Notes under the pieces: model-generated
The model's input: only the letters and a program-made list of their open reading frames with translations
Database searches by the model: none
Told to the model about the DNA's origin: nothing
Assembly (NCBI GenBank): GCA_026874595.1
Contig: CM049306.1
Location: forward strand, 84,532,142 to 84,596,141
Source of the DNA: Sipunculus nudus
Lineage: Eukaryota > Annelida > Sipuncula > Golfingiida > Sipunculidae
Direction of reading: 5' to 3'
Length of the DNA: 64,000 nucleotides
Position numbers and translations under genes: made by a program
Part shown: one piece after another, positions 14,757 through 24,765 of the stretch
How positions within the stretch are numbered: the first letter of the stretch is position 1
Layout: each line of letters begins with the position of its first letter

Positions 14757-15452
14757 ATTATTGTTGTGTTTTTGGTATTTTACTTGTTGTAGTATGTTGC
14801 AATAAGAAATTAAGCATTAATGAAAAACATTGCAGTATCTACATTACAGTGGACTTTACCTGGTTCCAGTGATTTTAGTGGTGACTTGATCAGCTCTGAG
14901 CTACTTGATTTTGCTGTTTTTACAGTCAAATACTAATTTTATGTTTGTTCAATCTGTACAGTGGTACCATTAAACATTGTAAGATGATGCTTAATTGGTT
15001 GGCAGATCTTGTGATGGTAGTTACTCCCTCCCCTCTCTCTTCCCCTTTTCCCATTTTATAGGGGCTTGGGGGGTGCAAGTGTGTGCCTTTTGTGGGGGGG
15101 GGGGCTTTTAAGACTTTAATTTAGTCTGGTATCAGGTCTTGATTACTTCAACTGGTAATGTAATTTGGTTAACAAGTCATTAAAACAATAAACAAATGCA
15201 GTCTGATTACAAAATGTTCAGAAATTTCAGGGCTCATGCAGTTATTTATGTAACAACAGTTGGTGTCACTACTTCTTTGATAGTGTTTTCAAGTTGCATT
15301 ATTAACCTATGGCCAGAGGCCAACATCTTTACACAGGTAATATTAATATTTTGGAGTGCTTTAAAGTAAGCAAATGTTCAGTTTCTTTTAATAGAATAGA
15401 AATGATGGCTTCCCTTTGCATGTATATTTTAATACAAATGAAGATTATGTAC

Positions 15453-15530
<78 letters not shown>

Positions 15531-18500
15531 TATTGGTGTGTACCTTAGGACATATTTTGATACTTGTGTTCAAGTCAGGTAGCACTTAAAAAGTACTCAA
15601 GCCCTAAATTTACTACCCATTTAGCCATGCAAAGTAACATTGATTCCACATGCTTGGTTCACGTGGACTTTTTATTTACCCAACAGTGTCAGCTACCATA
15701 AAAAATCATTGTTATATCGACCATGCCTGGGGGTGTCTCATGTTAACATCCTTTAACAGCTTCAATGTGAAGGGGTGTCTGTTTTTTGTAACAAACTCAC
15801 ACATCCAGCACCACCCTGTTTGCTATTATGGGTGTAAAAAAAATACAGTTCTGGCACTAAACTCCATTTGATAGCCCTACTCTATATGTACAGGAGTTAT
15901 AACAAAACGAAAATCATTACACATAAAGTGATACCCATTTTTGCATTCAGAACATCAGGCATAGCCGTTTGGTGATCAGTGACGGACTTTAGTAGGTAAA
16001 ACACAGGGTACATTCATTTGCTGGAAAGTACTTATACTGTGTTTACTCAAAACAAAAAGTGGTTCTTAGTTTTGAGTGGTGCTACATGTACACTTTTTCT
16101 GGCTAAACTATCGGTTACAGAGGCATTGTCAGACAAAAGGAATAGTAAGAGTGCCCAGTTATTGTTGTGTCATTGATTGGCACTCATGAATGGCCAACTC
16201 TGTTTGGTAGCAGAATGGTGGGCATGGAAGCCTGAACCACAATAGTCCTAGAGCCCTTGTACCTACAGTCACCCTCAATGCATGGTTGCTATGGAATATT
16301 TATCCTTTCTTAAGATCTCTTACAGTGATTGACACACTCCATACGTCATTGGTTTGTTTAATTCTTTACCTTGACATCAGCATAAGAAATTTTAATGTGA
16401 TTCCTGCAGAGTCAATAACAGGATAAATATTTACTGTTGATTTTCAAAAAAGAGACATATATATACTTATGATTATAATCAGACAAAGCAGATTCTTAAA
16501 TTAACTTCACTTAAACCCAAAGTATCTCACCTGTAAAAGTATGAGATCTATAATAATAGGTAACCCACAGCATACACTTTTAAATGAAAAGAAAACTGTA
16601 GAAAACAATAAAATATTGCCTATCCAATCCTTACTTTATGTATCAGATATCCAGAAATACTAGTAAACATTATTGTACTTCATTTAAGGGTTTCTAATTA
16701 TGCTTTGTTATTGTTTTCTTACAGTATGATGATTTTAACTACACGAGACACCCTGTGTTGACAAAAGCTGTGTTTGCTGTGTTTGCAATACTTGTGCCCA
16801 TTCTGCTGTTGAACATGCTGATTGCTATGATGGGAAACACATATCAACAGATCATATCCAGATCAGCCAAAGAGTGGAGGAGACAGGTAGGTTGAAGGCT
16901 ATGATGATACATAGCACATATCAACAAACTGTATTCAGACCAGCTAAAGAGTGGAGAAGACAGGTAGGTTGAAGGCTATGATGATAAATAGCACATATCA
17001 ACAAACTGTATTCAGACCAGCTAAAGAGTGGAGAAGACAGGTAGGTTGAAGGCTATGATGATACATAGCACATATCAACAAACTGTATTCAGACCAGCTA
17101 AAGAGTGGAGAAGACAGGTAGGTTGAAGGCTATGATGATACATAGCACATATCAACAAACTGTATTCAGACCAGCTAAAGAGTGGAGGAGACAGGTAGGT
17201 TGAAGGCTATGATGATACATAGCACATATCAACAAACTGTATTCAGACCAGCTAAAGAGTGGAGGAGACAGGTAGGTTGAAGGCTAAGATGATACATAGC
17301 ACATATCAACAAACTGTATTCAGACCAGCTAAAGAGTGGAGGAGACAGGTAGGTTGAAGGCTATGATGATACATAGCACATATCAACAAACTGTATTCAG
17401 ACCAGCTAAAGAGTGGAGGAGACAGGTAGGTTGAAGGCTATGATGATACATAGCACATATCAACAAACTGTATTCAGACCAGCTAAAGAGTGGAGGAGAC
17501 AGGTAGGCTGATGGCTATGATGATACATAGCACATATCAACAAACTGTATTCAGACCAGCTAAAGAGTGGAGATTCGAAGACAGATAGGTTGATGGCTGT
17601 GATGGGTAACGCATATCAACAAATCATATCCAGATCAACTGAAACTTGTTTTATTTACACCTTGTGTGTTTTAAGAAGCAAGATTACTGTGCTTGCCGTG
17701 TTATTTTAATATTAGGCAAACTTAAAATCAACAATGAACTTAATTATTGAAATTTATATCATCCACATTAGTTATAGAGGTCACATTAAATATTAATTCA
17801 GTAATATCAAGATCAGAATTCATATTTATTCAGCGTATTTTCTTTATGCACTGTGTTTTGATTTATGAACATACCAGGTTATATTAATCAGTCATTTCAA
17901 AATATGTATTTTTTAATCATAGCATTGTCTAAAATGAAACAATAATGTGTCTGATTAATCTCATGAGAGATATTGTGTGTAAATTATTTTTCCAGTGGGC
18001 AAAAATTGTGATAGTTCTGGAGAGGACATTTTCTAGACAGCAGCTACTTAAGTACCAGGAAGAATACTCGGTTAAGCTCCTTGGGCGGGAAAATGACAGA
18101 GGTCTTATGGTGATCAAAACATCTGCAAAGACCAAAGCACGGCAACGTAAAGGGGCAATCTCTAACTGGAAGGTAAGTCACCAAGTTATCTTCACACTTG
18201 TAAGTGGATTTGTATATTTCTATTTAGAATGTTCATTACATGAGCTTGATATTTGGTATATTAGGAAAATAATCAACTTGGCTATATGTTCCTGTTTAAA
18301 TGCATGATACCATGACATGTTGTAAGAACAGTGAAACAAAAGAGCCTCTAGTGCCTTATCAAGAGAAAGAAAATTGCACCAGTCAAAAACTTCTTGTAAA
18401 GCAACCATGTAGGTTTGTGTAATTTAAATTTATTCTGGGTTTTGTTTCAGAAATTGGTTAAAGAGATAAAGGATCTGATCAAAGACCAGAAGAAGAAAGG

Positions 18501-19212
18501 TCGTGCAGGTCCTATAGATCTGACATCACAGGAGGTGGCTCTACACCAGCAGCGCAAACGTCAGTCCAAGATGGACCGCCAGTTGCTGGGGGCAGGGAGT
18601 GATGACTTATCAGCTTCAGCGGACGGGCTTTTATCGGCGATGACCCAGCTGGCATGGGAGAAAGACATCGATTTGATGAAAGCACCAAAGAAGGAAATTC
18701 CAGAGGAAGAGATAGCTGAATTAGAACAATCAATTCTAAAAGAGGATACAAGGACTGAATCTGTAAAATGTTTACCTAGCCCTCCGTCATCTAAGCTGGG
18801 CAAAGCTAGTTTGTCACAGGATAGTTCTCCTCTTAAGTCAGACAATACAAAACATGAGCAGGTCGGGATGAAGGAACTCCGAGGAGGTCATAGGTCAAAT
18901 AAAGTTGCACCGCAAGAGAAAGTGTCCTCAAAGAGTCCTACATCAGCTGATTCAGCATCACCAGTACCAGGTGATAATCCGCCACAAAAACACAATGCTT
19001 CCAATGTGATTGTCCCCAAGAAAAAGAAACCTCTTTTGCCGAAGAGTGCCAAACAAAGAAGTGGTTCAGGAGAATCCAAAGACTCTGCATTTTCAGAAGG
19101 AAAGCCAAAACCTTTGAAAGCTATGGATTCTAGAACAAGTTCTAATTCAGCATCTTCTCTGACTTCTTTGTTAAATGCGTGGGATGATAAACCACAAAAC
19201 AGCGATGTATGA
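340..19212 (+). CDS. TRPV cation channel, Inactive/OSM-9-like, C-terminal part (gene span, 4 exons)
   Basis: Joined exons 340-446, 16725-16886, 17996-18172 and 18451-19212 give 401 residues ending at a TGA. In order: a pore helix and filter segment ([17 protein letters not shown]), a hydrophobic S6 ending [14 protein letters not shown], the TRP box region ([16 protein letters not shown]), a conserved stretch ending [15 protein letters not shown], then a 250-residue tail. The [11 protein letters not shown] gate is typical of TRPV channels, and the post-TRP-box block resembles the insect Inactive / nematode OSM-9 branch rather than Nanchung; the subtype is from remembered family features. Such channels pass cations in sensory cells of ciliated type, usually as heteromers with a Nanchung/OCR-type partner. 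The ankyrin repeats and S1-S5 must lie upstream of the window. The gene converges on MCM2, 22 kb away. Confidence 0.85.
4622..4676. repeat. (TA)n microsatellite
   Basis: About 55 bases of uninterrupted TA dinucleotide. Confidence 0.98.
5995..6045. repeat. (AT)n microsatellite
   Basis: About 50 bases of AT dinucleotide just before the family C element at 6155. Confidence 0.98.
6155..7914 (+). mobile_element. Family C Helentron-like element, copy C1, carrying a nested MITE
   Basis: It starts in a T run with GCAGACCTGTG (6159-6169), a one-base variant of the family C 5' repeat GCGAACCTGTG. It ends with a diverged form of the 3' hairpin region (around 7897-7914). The body holds two or three diverged copies of a module containing ATCTCA...CACCAAATTTTATG and a GTGGTGCCA / GTGGCACCA block. 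The element is interrupted at 7183-7611 by a MITE. Confidence 0.65.
7185..7609. mobile_element. MITE with TIR CTGTGGTTG, TA target duplication, nested in C1
   Basis: Left end reads TA-CTGTGGTTGGCTTT and right end AAAAGGCAACCACAG-TA. The inverted repeats match over about 14 bases with one mismatch, and TA flanks both sides (7183-7184, 7610-7611). The interior is rich in TTCGCG and CGCGA motifs in both orientations. The empty site predicted by removing it reads like the intact family C element near 27700 (AAGAATTATC). TA duplication suggests a Tc1/mariner-type mobilising enzyme (inference). Confidence 0.8.
8778..9565 (+). mobile_element. Family C element, 5' portion (copy C2)
   Basis: The canonical 5' repeat GCGAACCTGTG lies at 8784-8794 after a T run, followed by a CGTCGTCGTG-type head. 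The body aligns by eye with the copy at 25523 to about 9395 and more weakly to 9565 (AAACAGATTTG, then TCAAGAGGTCACTCAGT). It then meets the family A element. The isolated family C 3' terminus at 13941-13972 may be its other end. Confidence 0.6.
9588..9650. repeat. 21-bp tandem repeat x3 with GTCTAGAC palindromes
   Basis: Perfect GTCTAGAC at 9588, 9609 and 9630, exactly 21 bases apart, each followed about 13 bases later by GTCTAGAA, a degenerate copy, and GTCTAGAT. There are five TCTAGA hexamers in 61 bases. Confidence 0.9.
10405..12310 (+). mobile_element. Family B Helentron-like element (copy B1), inserted in A1
   Basis: The 5' arm GCTCAGCTGAC (10408-10418) follows a T run, then a (GTCC)n head at about 10445-10512. 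Near the 3' end the arm is inverted as GTCAGCTGAGC (12277-12287), followed by a hairpin GACCCATAGGTC (12293-12304) and CCTTG|TTT. Removing it rejoins the family A unit text across the break (GGGAACAGTTT then ACGATTGGGC). The insertion is inside a T run. It contains no open frame that looks coding. Confidence 0.8.
10445..10512. repeat. (GTCC)n/(GTCT)n microsatellite head of B1
   Basis: This is a run of CCGT tetramers with a few GTCT variants, just inside the 5' arm. The same position is GTCC-rich in other family B copies. Confidence 0.95.
13941..13972 (+). mobile_element. Solo family C 3' terminus
   Basis: CAGGTTTGCATT, then GGCCTGTAGGCC and TTGTTT match the family C 3' end at 30226-30258. 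It may be the displaced 3' end of copy C2 (8778), with A1 plus B1 nested between; this needs an alignment. Confidence 0.6.
14721..14754. repeat. (CT)n microsatellite
   Basis: About 34 bases of CT dinucleotide. Confidence 0.97.
15455..15533. repeat. (TA)n microsatellite
   Basis: About 75 bases of TA with one CATA interruption near the end. It causes an artefactual open frame of alternating Ile-Tyr. Confidence 0.98.
16725..16886 (+). CDS. TRPV exon: S6 helix and start of TRP box
   Basis: Acceptor TTCTTACAG ends at 16724 and donor GTAGGT starts at 16887. It has 54 codons in phase 0, from [14 protein letters not shown] through the S6 [18 protein letters not shown] to SAKEWRRQ. The last 63 bases of this exon are the source of the 77-bp tandem array that follows immediately. 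Confidence 0.9.
16887..17646 (+). repeat. 77-bp tandem array derived from the preceding TRPV exon end plus its splice donor
   Basis: GTAGGTTG recurs at 16887, 16964, 17041, 17118, 17195, 17272, 17349 and 17426, with GTAGGCTG at 17503: exactly 77 bases apart. A ninth unit carries a 6-base insertion, followed by ATAGGTTG at 17585. Each unit matches the last 63 bases of exon 16725-16886 (GCTATGATG, CACATATCAACA, AAAGAGTGGAGGAGACAG) joined to the donor. A tenth partial copy at 17596-17646 is closer to the exon (GTGATGGGTAAC, ATCATATCCAGATCA). Reading into the array from the exon meets TGA at 16893-16895, so it is not coding. Confidence 0.95.
17647..17995 (+). other. TRPV intron, remainder after the 77-bp array
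   Basis: This is AT-rich sequence ending in the acceptor TTTTTCCAG at 17995. Nothing else is seen. Confidence 0.6.
17996..18172 (+). CDS. TRPV exon: TRP box and proximal C-terminus
   Basis: Acceptor TTTTTCCAG ends at 17995 and donor GTAAGT starts at 18173. It has 59 codons in phase 0, [18 protein letters not shown] to [15 protein letters not shown]. The invariant TRP-box tryptophan is its first codon. Confidence 0.9.
18451..19212 (+). CDS. TRPV last coding exon: basic, Ser/Pro-rich cytoplasmic tail
   Basis: Acceptor TTTGTTTCAG ends at 18450. There are 253 codons and a TGA. It begins [18 protein letters not shown], a charged probable helix, and continues as low-complexity Ser/Lys/Pro sequence with a basic cluster [15 protein letters not shown] near 19010-19060. 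It ends [18 protein letters not shown]. Tails of this branch vary in length and sequence, so function cannot be read from it; the basic cluster could bind phospholipid or calmodulin (inference). Confidence 0.85.
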   Translation, partial: KLVKEIKDLIKDQKKKGRAGPIDLTSQEVALHQQRKRQSKMDRQLLGAGSDDLSASADGLLSAMTQLAWEKDIDLMKAPKKEIPEEEIAELEQSILKEDTRTESVKCLPSPPSSKLGKASLSQDSSPLKSDNTKHEQVGMKELRGGHRSNKVAPQEKVSSKSPTSADSASPVPGDNPPQKHNASNVIVPKKKKPLLPKSAKQRSGSGESKDSAFSEGKPKPLKAMDSRTSSNSASSLTSLLNAWDDKPQNSDV

Positions 19213-19850
19213 AACAGTGTTTCATTGATACTTGATATTTTGTATGCAAAGCAACTGTACCTTCATTCATGTATTTTTGGTCATACACATACTGATATTT
19301 TTGACTACTTCCTAAGAATCAGGAAAATAATTTTGTGATATTTTCATTTCTAGTTGTGTATTGGAGACATTCCAACTGTATATTCAGTATATCAAGAGAA
19401 GTCCTTCTTGTGGTCAATCCATGCATGTATTTTTTGCTAGAGAGGTATGGTAGTTACTTTAGAAGTTTTTATGTGTGCAAGATGGCTTGACCTAAGGTCA
19501 TAGTCTCAGTGCCAAATATTTAAACAGACACCAAACCAAGTTACTTTGTATTTTTCAGCTTTAATGTTGATAACATGTCCTTTTTTTCATCTGATAATCA
19601 TAACCTTGTACCCCTACATTAACAGAAAGTTGTTTTATTCTGGCTATGGGGGCCATATTATACTATATCATTGACTGTGATATTACCCATATAATAAACT
19701 TAAGTGTATCCTGCTGATTGGCTGTATATAATATAATTTGTTTTAATTAGTTTTTGTTTAAGCTCTTGTGAAAATAATGCAGTTAATGCCAAATATATGT
19801 GTGTATAATGAAACTGATTGCTAATAAATACTCGAACAATAATTCAGGTT
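19213..19850 (+). other. Probable TRPV 3' UTR with polyadenylation signals
   Basis: This AT-rich non-coding stretch follows the TRPV stop. Canonical AATAAA hexamers lie at 19693-19698 and 19823-19828. The second is followed by T/GT-rich sequence. The end at about 19850 is an estimate. Confidence 0.5.
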
Positions 19851-20347
19851 TGAGTCCATATTTTTTCAGTCTTGCTACTTATTGTATTATCTCTCTTTTT
19901 CTTGAAGAATGCTTCCATCATATAATTTTGCAAATGTTCAGCTGAACTGGTAAAATAATTTTCACAACTACCCAATTTATTTTCGTTCGTAACTAAAAAA
20001 GCATCATTTCTCCATGTTTTTATGTCCTCATAAATGCGGTTGAACATGTTATTTATTGCCAAGGTCCAGTTTTCACAAATTTTTGCAATAAAAAAATCAA
20101 ACAAAACTTTACATGAACAAGAGTCAACATTGGTCATGGCTGAATGCCCAACCTGTAGTGCATTTTATTTTGCTGACGCAGGTCCGTTGTATCATACTAT
20201 AATTACTGTGCAAACAATGCCCTTGCAAAAACAACCCTCAGAGAGGCATTAATCAAACATATCTTCTGTACTTGTCGAAGTGGTAATTCTCTGAACATTC
20301 TCAAAATGACCATTTCTAAAAATAATCATGAGACCTGCTTGAAATTA
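19851..20347. other. Intergenic, no recognised feature
   Basis: Short open frames occur on both strands, but none has splice context or recognisable similarity. Confidence 0.4.
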
Positions 20348-20650
20348 AAAACAAAAGACCCATGGGTCATGAAGCTCAGCTGACCAGCATGAGATTTTAG
20401 CCTAACATTCACAACAGGCATTTTTTCATCTGAAAGCCCAATAGAGATTAACCTCGGAAGCATTGACCTTTGACCTTCTGGCACTTAAGGTCTCATGATC
20501 GTCAAACAACCAGGTTTCTTGCTTAAGTGATGGGTCAGACTGAATCCAGTCATGGATGGTCTATACAGGTTGTAAAAGAGAAGAATAAGATCTGGGTCAA
20601 CGTCACCTATTTTCAAACTTCTCTGAACTCGAATGAAACAAAACTGCTTT
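20348..20650 (-). mobile_element. Family B fragment, 3' end at left
   Basis: Reading left to right it begins AACAAAAGACCCATGGGTC and then GCTCAGCTGACC, the reverse complement of the family B 3' terminus (inverted arm, GACCCATGGGTC hairpin, TTTTGTTT). The right border is uncertain. Confidence 0.55.
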
Positions 20651-20791
20651 TTTTTTTTAGCTCAGCTGACTATAATTCATCTGGGCTACAGTCATGGTCC
20701 TGAATCTAAAATTAAACATAAAATGAGATGTCCCTATGTTCTCTACCACACTGACAATCAGGACAATGCAACTTTATTCCTTCGAGAAATT

Positions 20792-20819
20792 GGGGGGGGG
20801 GGGGGAGGGGGGGGGGGGG
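20792..20819. repeat. Poly-G tract
   Basis: A 28-base run of G with one A. Confidence 0.97.
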
Positions 20820-20850
20820 TGTCCTCCTTTAACCAACGACCTTTTTTTTT

Positions 20851-22716
20851 ATGCCCCCGCCACAAAGTGGCCGGGGCATATAGTTTTACCCATGTCCGTC
20901 ATTCCGTCCTTCCTTCATTCCAAAATCAAACAGTTGAACGGACTTTTTTCGCAATGCCTGCAGATATTGGCCTGATTTTTTATGTGTTGGCAGATAATGA
21001 CCAGTTACAGATCGAGTTCACGTTTTGTCCCATTTGACCTTTTTACAGCTCCGAAACTTAGAAAATTTCATGAAAAATAGAAATTTTCATGACAAATACA
21101 CATGTACGGACTTTATTTCGCAATGCCTGAAGATATTGGCCTGATTTTTGGTGTGTGTGCAGATATTGACCAGTTACAGATCGAGTTTGCGTTTCGTCCC
21201 GGTTGACCTACTTTTGACCATTAACAGCTCCTTAATGTAGAAAATTTCATGAAAAATATATATTTTCATGACAAATACACATGTATGGACTTTTTTCGCA
21301 ATGCCTGCAGATATTGGCCTGATTTTTGATGTGTATTCAGATAATGACTAGTTACACATCGAGTTCGCATTTTGTCCCAGTTGACCTACTTTTGACCGTT
21401 TTACAGCTCCTAAACATAGAAAATTTCATGAAAAATAGAAATTTTCATGACAAATACACATGTACGGACTTTTTTTCGCAATGTCTGCAGATATTGGCCC
21501 GATTTTTGGTGTGTGGACAGATAATGACCAGTTACAGATCGAGTTCGCGTTTCGTCGCGGTTGACCTACTTTTGATTGTTTTACGGCTCCTAAACATAGA
21601 AATTTTCATGAAAAATATAAATTTTCACGACAAATGTATATGTACAGCCGTTTTTAGCCCTCAGCTCATAGGCTGATGGGCTATTGTCGTCACCCAAGAT
21701 GTCCGTCTATCCGTCCGTCCATCTGTCTGTCGGGTGCATGTCCGTCCGTCCGTCCGTTCCGCATCTGTTAACTTTTACCTTGTGAGCGGGATATCTCTAA
21801 AAGGATTCACCGTTGGAATTTTATTTCATCAGTGAAGATGTATATCGATAAAATCTCGGTCAAGTTCGAAGATGGGTGACCTTGACCCATTTATCTACAT
21901 TTTAGAGCTGATTATAGAAAAACACTCAGAAGCTTATATCTCAGGAACCATTGTGTGGATTTTCACAAAACTTACTATGATCATTGGGACTGATGGTCTG
22001 TACGTGCTACACAATTTTGGTGGCGTCACCTGCAATTTCTGATTTTTTAATGAAATTTTATCGGATTTTTCAATTTTGGCCTTTTGTGCAGGATATCTCC
22101 AAAGGTATTCAACTAAGGAACTTCATAACCTCAGTGCTTTTGCATCATATTTACAAAATCTTGGTCAAGTTCAAAGATGGGTGGTCTTGACCTACTTTTC
22201 AAGGTCACAGAGCTTAGTATAGAAAAAAACTTAGGGGGATATTTCTCAGGAAGCATTTGATGGATTGTTATAAAACATGGTACATACCTCTCCAATTTAA
22301 ATTTATAGCTGATTATTAGCTTTTGCTAATATTCTAGTTTCGCAATGCAATGCTTACAGATACTGGCCCAATGTTTGGTCTGTGGGCGCATAATGACCAC
22401 TTACAGATCAAGTCTGCGTTTCGTCCCAGTTAACCTATTTTTGACCATATGACAGATCCTGAACATAGAAAATTTCATGAAAGACAGAAATTTTTATGAA
22501 AAATGCACATGTATGGACTTTTTTTCACAATGCCTGCATACTGGCCTGATTTTTGGTGTGTTGCTTGATAATGATCCGTTACAGATCGAGTTTCATTTTG
22601 CCCTTCTTGACCTACTTTTGACCATACAACACCTGAACATAAAAAAATTTACAAAATTTAACAAATATTTCTAATTTGCCCCAGGCGGGGGCATTCGTGT
22701 CGTTCCGACACATTTG
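20851..22716 (+). mobile_element. Family D Helentron-like element, nested in B3 and itself carrying element E
   Basis: After a T run the 5' arm is ATGCCCCCGCC (20851-20861). The arm is inverted as GGCGGGGGCAT (22684-22694), followed by a perfect hairpin GTGTCG-ttc-CGACAC (22697-22711) and ATTTG|TTTT. The interior is a tandem array of about 180-bp units starting GCAATGCCTG (about 20950, 21119, 21298, 21478, then after the E insertion near 22352 and 22531). Each unit has TTTCATGAAAAAT-type palindromic text. Confidence 0.85.
21656..22337 (+). mobile_element. Element E, Helitron-like, inserted in a D repeat unit
   Basis: The 3' end has hairpin TATTAGC-tttt-GCTAATA (22314-22331), then TTCTAG|TTT with CTAG at 22334-22337, matching the Helitron 3' pattern. 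The 5' side begins AGCCCTCAGCTCATAGG in a T run, followed by a GTCC-rich head (about 21710-21760). Flanking D text rejoins across the break (GTACAGCCGTTTTT then TTTCGCAATGC). A diverged GGTGGCGTCACC lies at about 22019. Confidence 0.75.
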
Positions 22717-23446
22717 TTTTAGACAAATCTTATGCATGACACCCGTTGAACCCTCCCTGCAAAAAATCCTGGATCTGCCGCTAGGTTAGGCCCACTGCCT
22801 CCCCAACCTATTACATAACCCACTTCACTCCTGGCTCCCTTAGCCCAGCTGAGTCTAGGTTCCCCTCAGTTGCACATTTTTGCCTGTAAGCTCTGTTGGT
22901 TTAACTTCATAGGATGCACTTATATGGATTTAAGTTTTTAAGATCTTAAATTTGAAAGCAAATGATAAAAATTGGAGCTTTTATCCAAGTTTTTAGAAGA
23001 CCATGTCATAAAAATAACTGCTGTTTACATCAGGCATAGCAGCAGCATAGAAGTTAATGCTCATCGAGCAGCTACAGGTTGCTGTGGTCAAGACCTCAAC
23101 CCTGCGTGCTCCCTAAGCATGTTCTCTGAGCCAACAGCCCTTTTATACTTGCAGTTTCGGCCATTTAGAAGGGCAATCCGTCTCGAAACACTGTCGTTCA
23201 CAAGATAGGGTTCGGCTTTCGAATGGCATGGCTGGGTCTCCGCTGCTGGGATCGGTAGAGGGAATGTAGGTTGCTTCTGCCTTTGCGGCTGTGGATGCTG
23301 TAGCTTTCCTACAAAATCACCGGTTCGGGATGTACGGTAGCCTATGCCAGAGGTGGTGTACGTGGTCACCTTGGATTGTTTAGGTAACAGTTGACAGGTC
23401 GAATAAGCAAGATGAATCATAATTTCAATGTTAAGTTTTTTGCTTT

Positions 23447-24081
23447 TTTAGCTCAGCTGACTGTAAGTCATCCGAGCTATAGCGATCACTCTTTGTCCGT
23501 CGTCCGTCCGACCGTCTGTCCATTAACAGGGCACAAATCGTAACCACTGGACTTGGAATCTTCTAACTTTAAATCGAGAGAGATTCATGAAAAATCTCCT
23601 TGGAAACCTGGAATTAGGTCTCTGTTACTCATATCCTTCAAGCTATGGGGCTCCAAAGTACCCCCAAGAATAATGAAAAATTTGATACAAAATCTCAAGT
23701 ATCTGAACAACTAATGCATTGATCACCATGATTCTTTGCATGCATATTGATCATGGAGTGTTCCATCAGTTTCTGCAGACTGTTGGCGCCACCTGTATTT
23801 TTCGATTTTTTACGATATTTTCCCCTCTTTTTTGAGACCTTTAAAGATGTGACATTTGTTCACAGGGCACAAATTATAACCGCTGGACCTGGAATCTTCT
23901 CACTTTAAATCCTGAGAGGTCCATGAAAAGTCTCCTTGGAAATCTGGAAAATAATGCAATGATCATCATGATTCTTTGCATGGATATTGATCATGGAGTG
24001 TTTCATCAGTTTTTCCAGACTGGAAGGACTTATTGTCAACATGTCAGTCGGCTGAGCGTCATGAATCCTGGGTCACTTGTT
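23447..24081 (+). mobile_element. Family B element, short copy with both ends (B4)
   Basis: 5' arm AGCTCAGCTGACTGTAAG (from 23450), with a GTCC head. The inverted arm near 24044 reads GTCAGTCGGCTGAGCGTC, then a degraded hairpin GAATCCTGGGTC, CACTTG|TTT. The interior has two partial copies of a unit with GGCACAAAT, GGCGCCACCTG and TTGATCATGGAGTGT. Confidence 0.75.
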
Positions 24082-24446
24082 TAAAACAAAGTAAATTTCA
24101 GGATTTGAATCCTAAGCCTGAAATATTGCAAATTTATTTTATTAATTATTTATGTAATATTCAGATGTGATTGAATATGTAATATATGTGCTAATTGACA
24201 CGTTTAAAATATAATAATTATGGTGTAACTAGTCTACTAAGTAGCATTTCATTCTTATCTCTTAAAGTTTGTTAGACTTTGCTACGAATAACACTGGTAC
24301 ACTCAATCATGAATATAGGGCAAAGTTCATGGGATTTAATTTTTAGCTCACAAGACCATATATTTAACTGTTGAGAACTATTAAAGTTACACATTTTTTG
24401 TTTTTGAAATGTATTTTTTTCATATAACACTTGGGCCCATTTCTAT

Positions 24447-24765
24447 TTTTAGCTCAGCTAACTATAAGTTACAGGGCCCGTTTTGAAACCGTTAGACCTA
24501 TGAGACCTACCTAAGTTTTCTTACCAAACCTGAAGCAATTTGTGTGTAAAAATGATAGGGGGTATGCAATACCTCCAAAATAATCATGTTCACAAGATAT
24601 CCGAAAAATTATGTATTATAATTCGGCTGATTTTACCTTTGGTGACAGAAATGCACGCCAGATGAAACCACAGTTGTAAAACTGATACCGTCAATGTAAT
24701 TTGGCAGTCATAAAGAAAGAAAAACAAGGGACCAATGGGTCACAGCGCTCAGCTGTTATTTATCA
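24447..24765 (+). mobile_element. Family B fragment(s)
   Basis: It starts TTTTTAGCTCAGCTAACTATAAG, a family B 5' end. At its right edge, AAACAAGGGACCAATGGGTC then GCTCAGCTG is the 3' end of a family B copy in the opposite orientation. It is probably two abutting fragments. Confidence 0.5.

Larger units (their letters stand above)
13973..16724 (+). other. TRPV large intron, last part; no gene seen
   Basis: This is AT-rich intron sequence containing a CT microsatellite (14721-14754), a G run near 15095-15105 and a long TA microsatellite. It ends with the acceptor at 16724. No supported exon. Confidence 0.5.
20654..22990 (+). mobile_element. Family B element (copy B3) interrupted by element D
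   Basis: 5' arm AGCTCAGCTGACTATAA follows a T run at about 20659. After the D insertion, sequence near 22878-22990 (TTGCCTGTAAGC, then TTTAAGTTTTTAAGATC) resembles the B1 interior at about 11030-11130. The 3' end was not located, so the right border is approximate. A G-rich run (20792-20819) lies inside. Confidence 0.5.

Noticed and set aside
15309-15548. Open frame of alternating Ile-Tyr
   Set aside because: It is a translation of the TA microsatellite; the same applies to 35066-35260.
16887-17580. The 77-bp array as repeated coding exons
   Set aside because: There are no acceptor sites between units, the length is not a multiple of three, and TGA follows each donor when read in the exon frame.
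23088-23420. 110-codon minus-strand open frame (and 78-codon plus frame at 22972)
   Set aside because: No recognisable domain, no splice or start context, and it lies between repeat copies.
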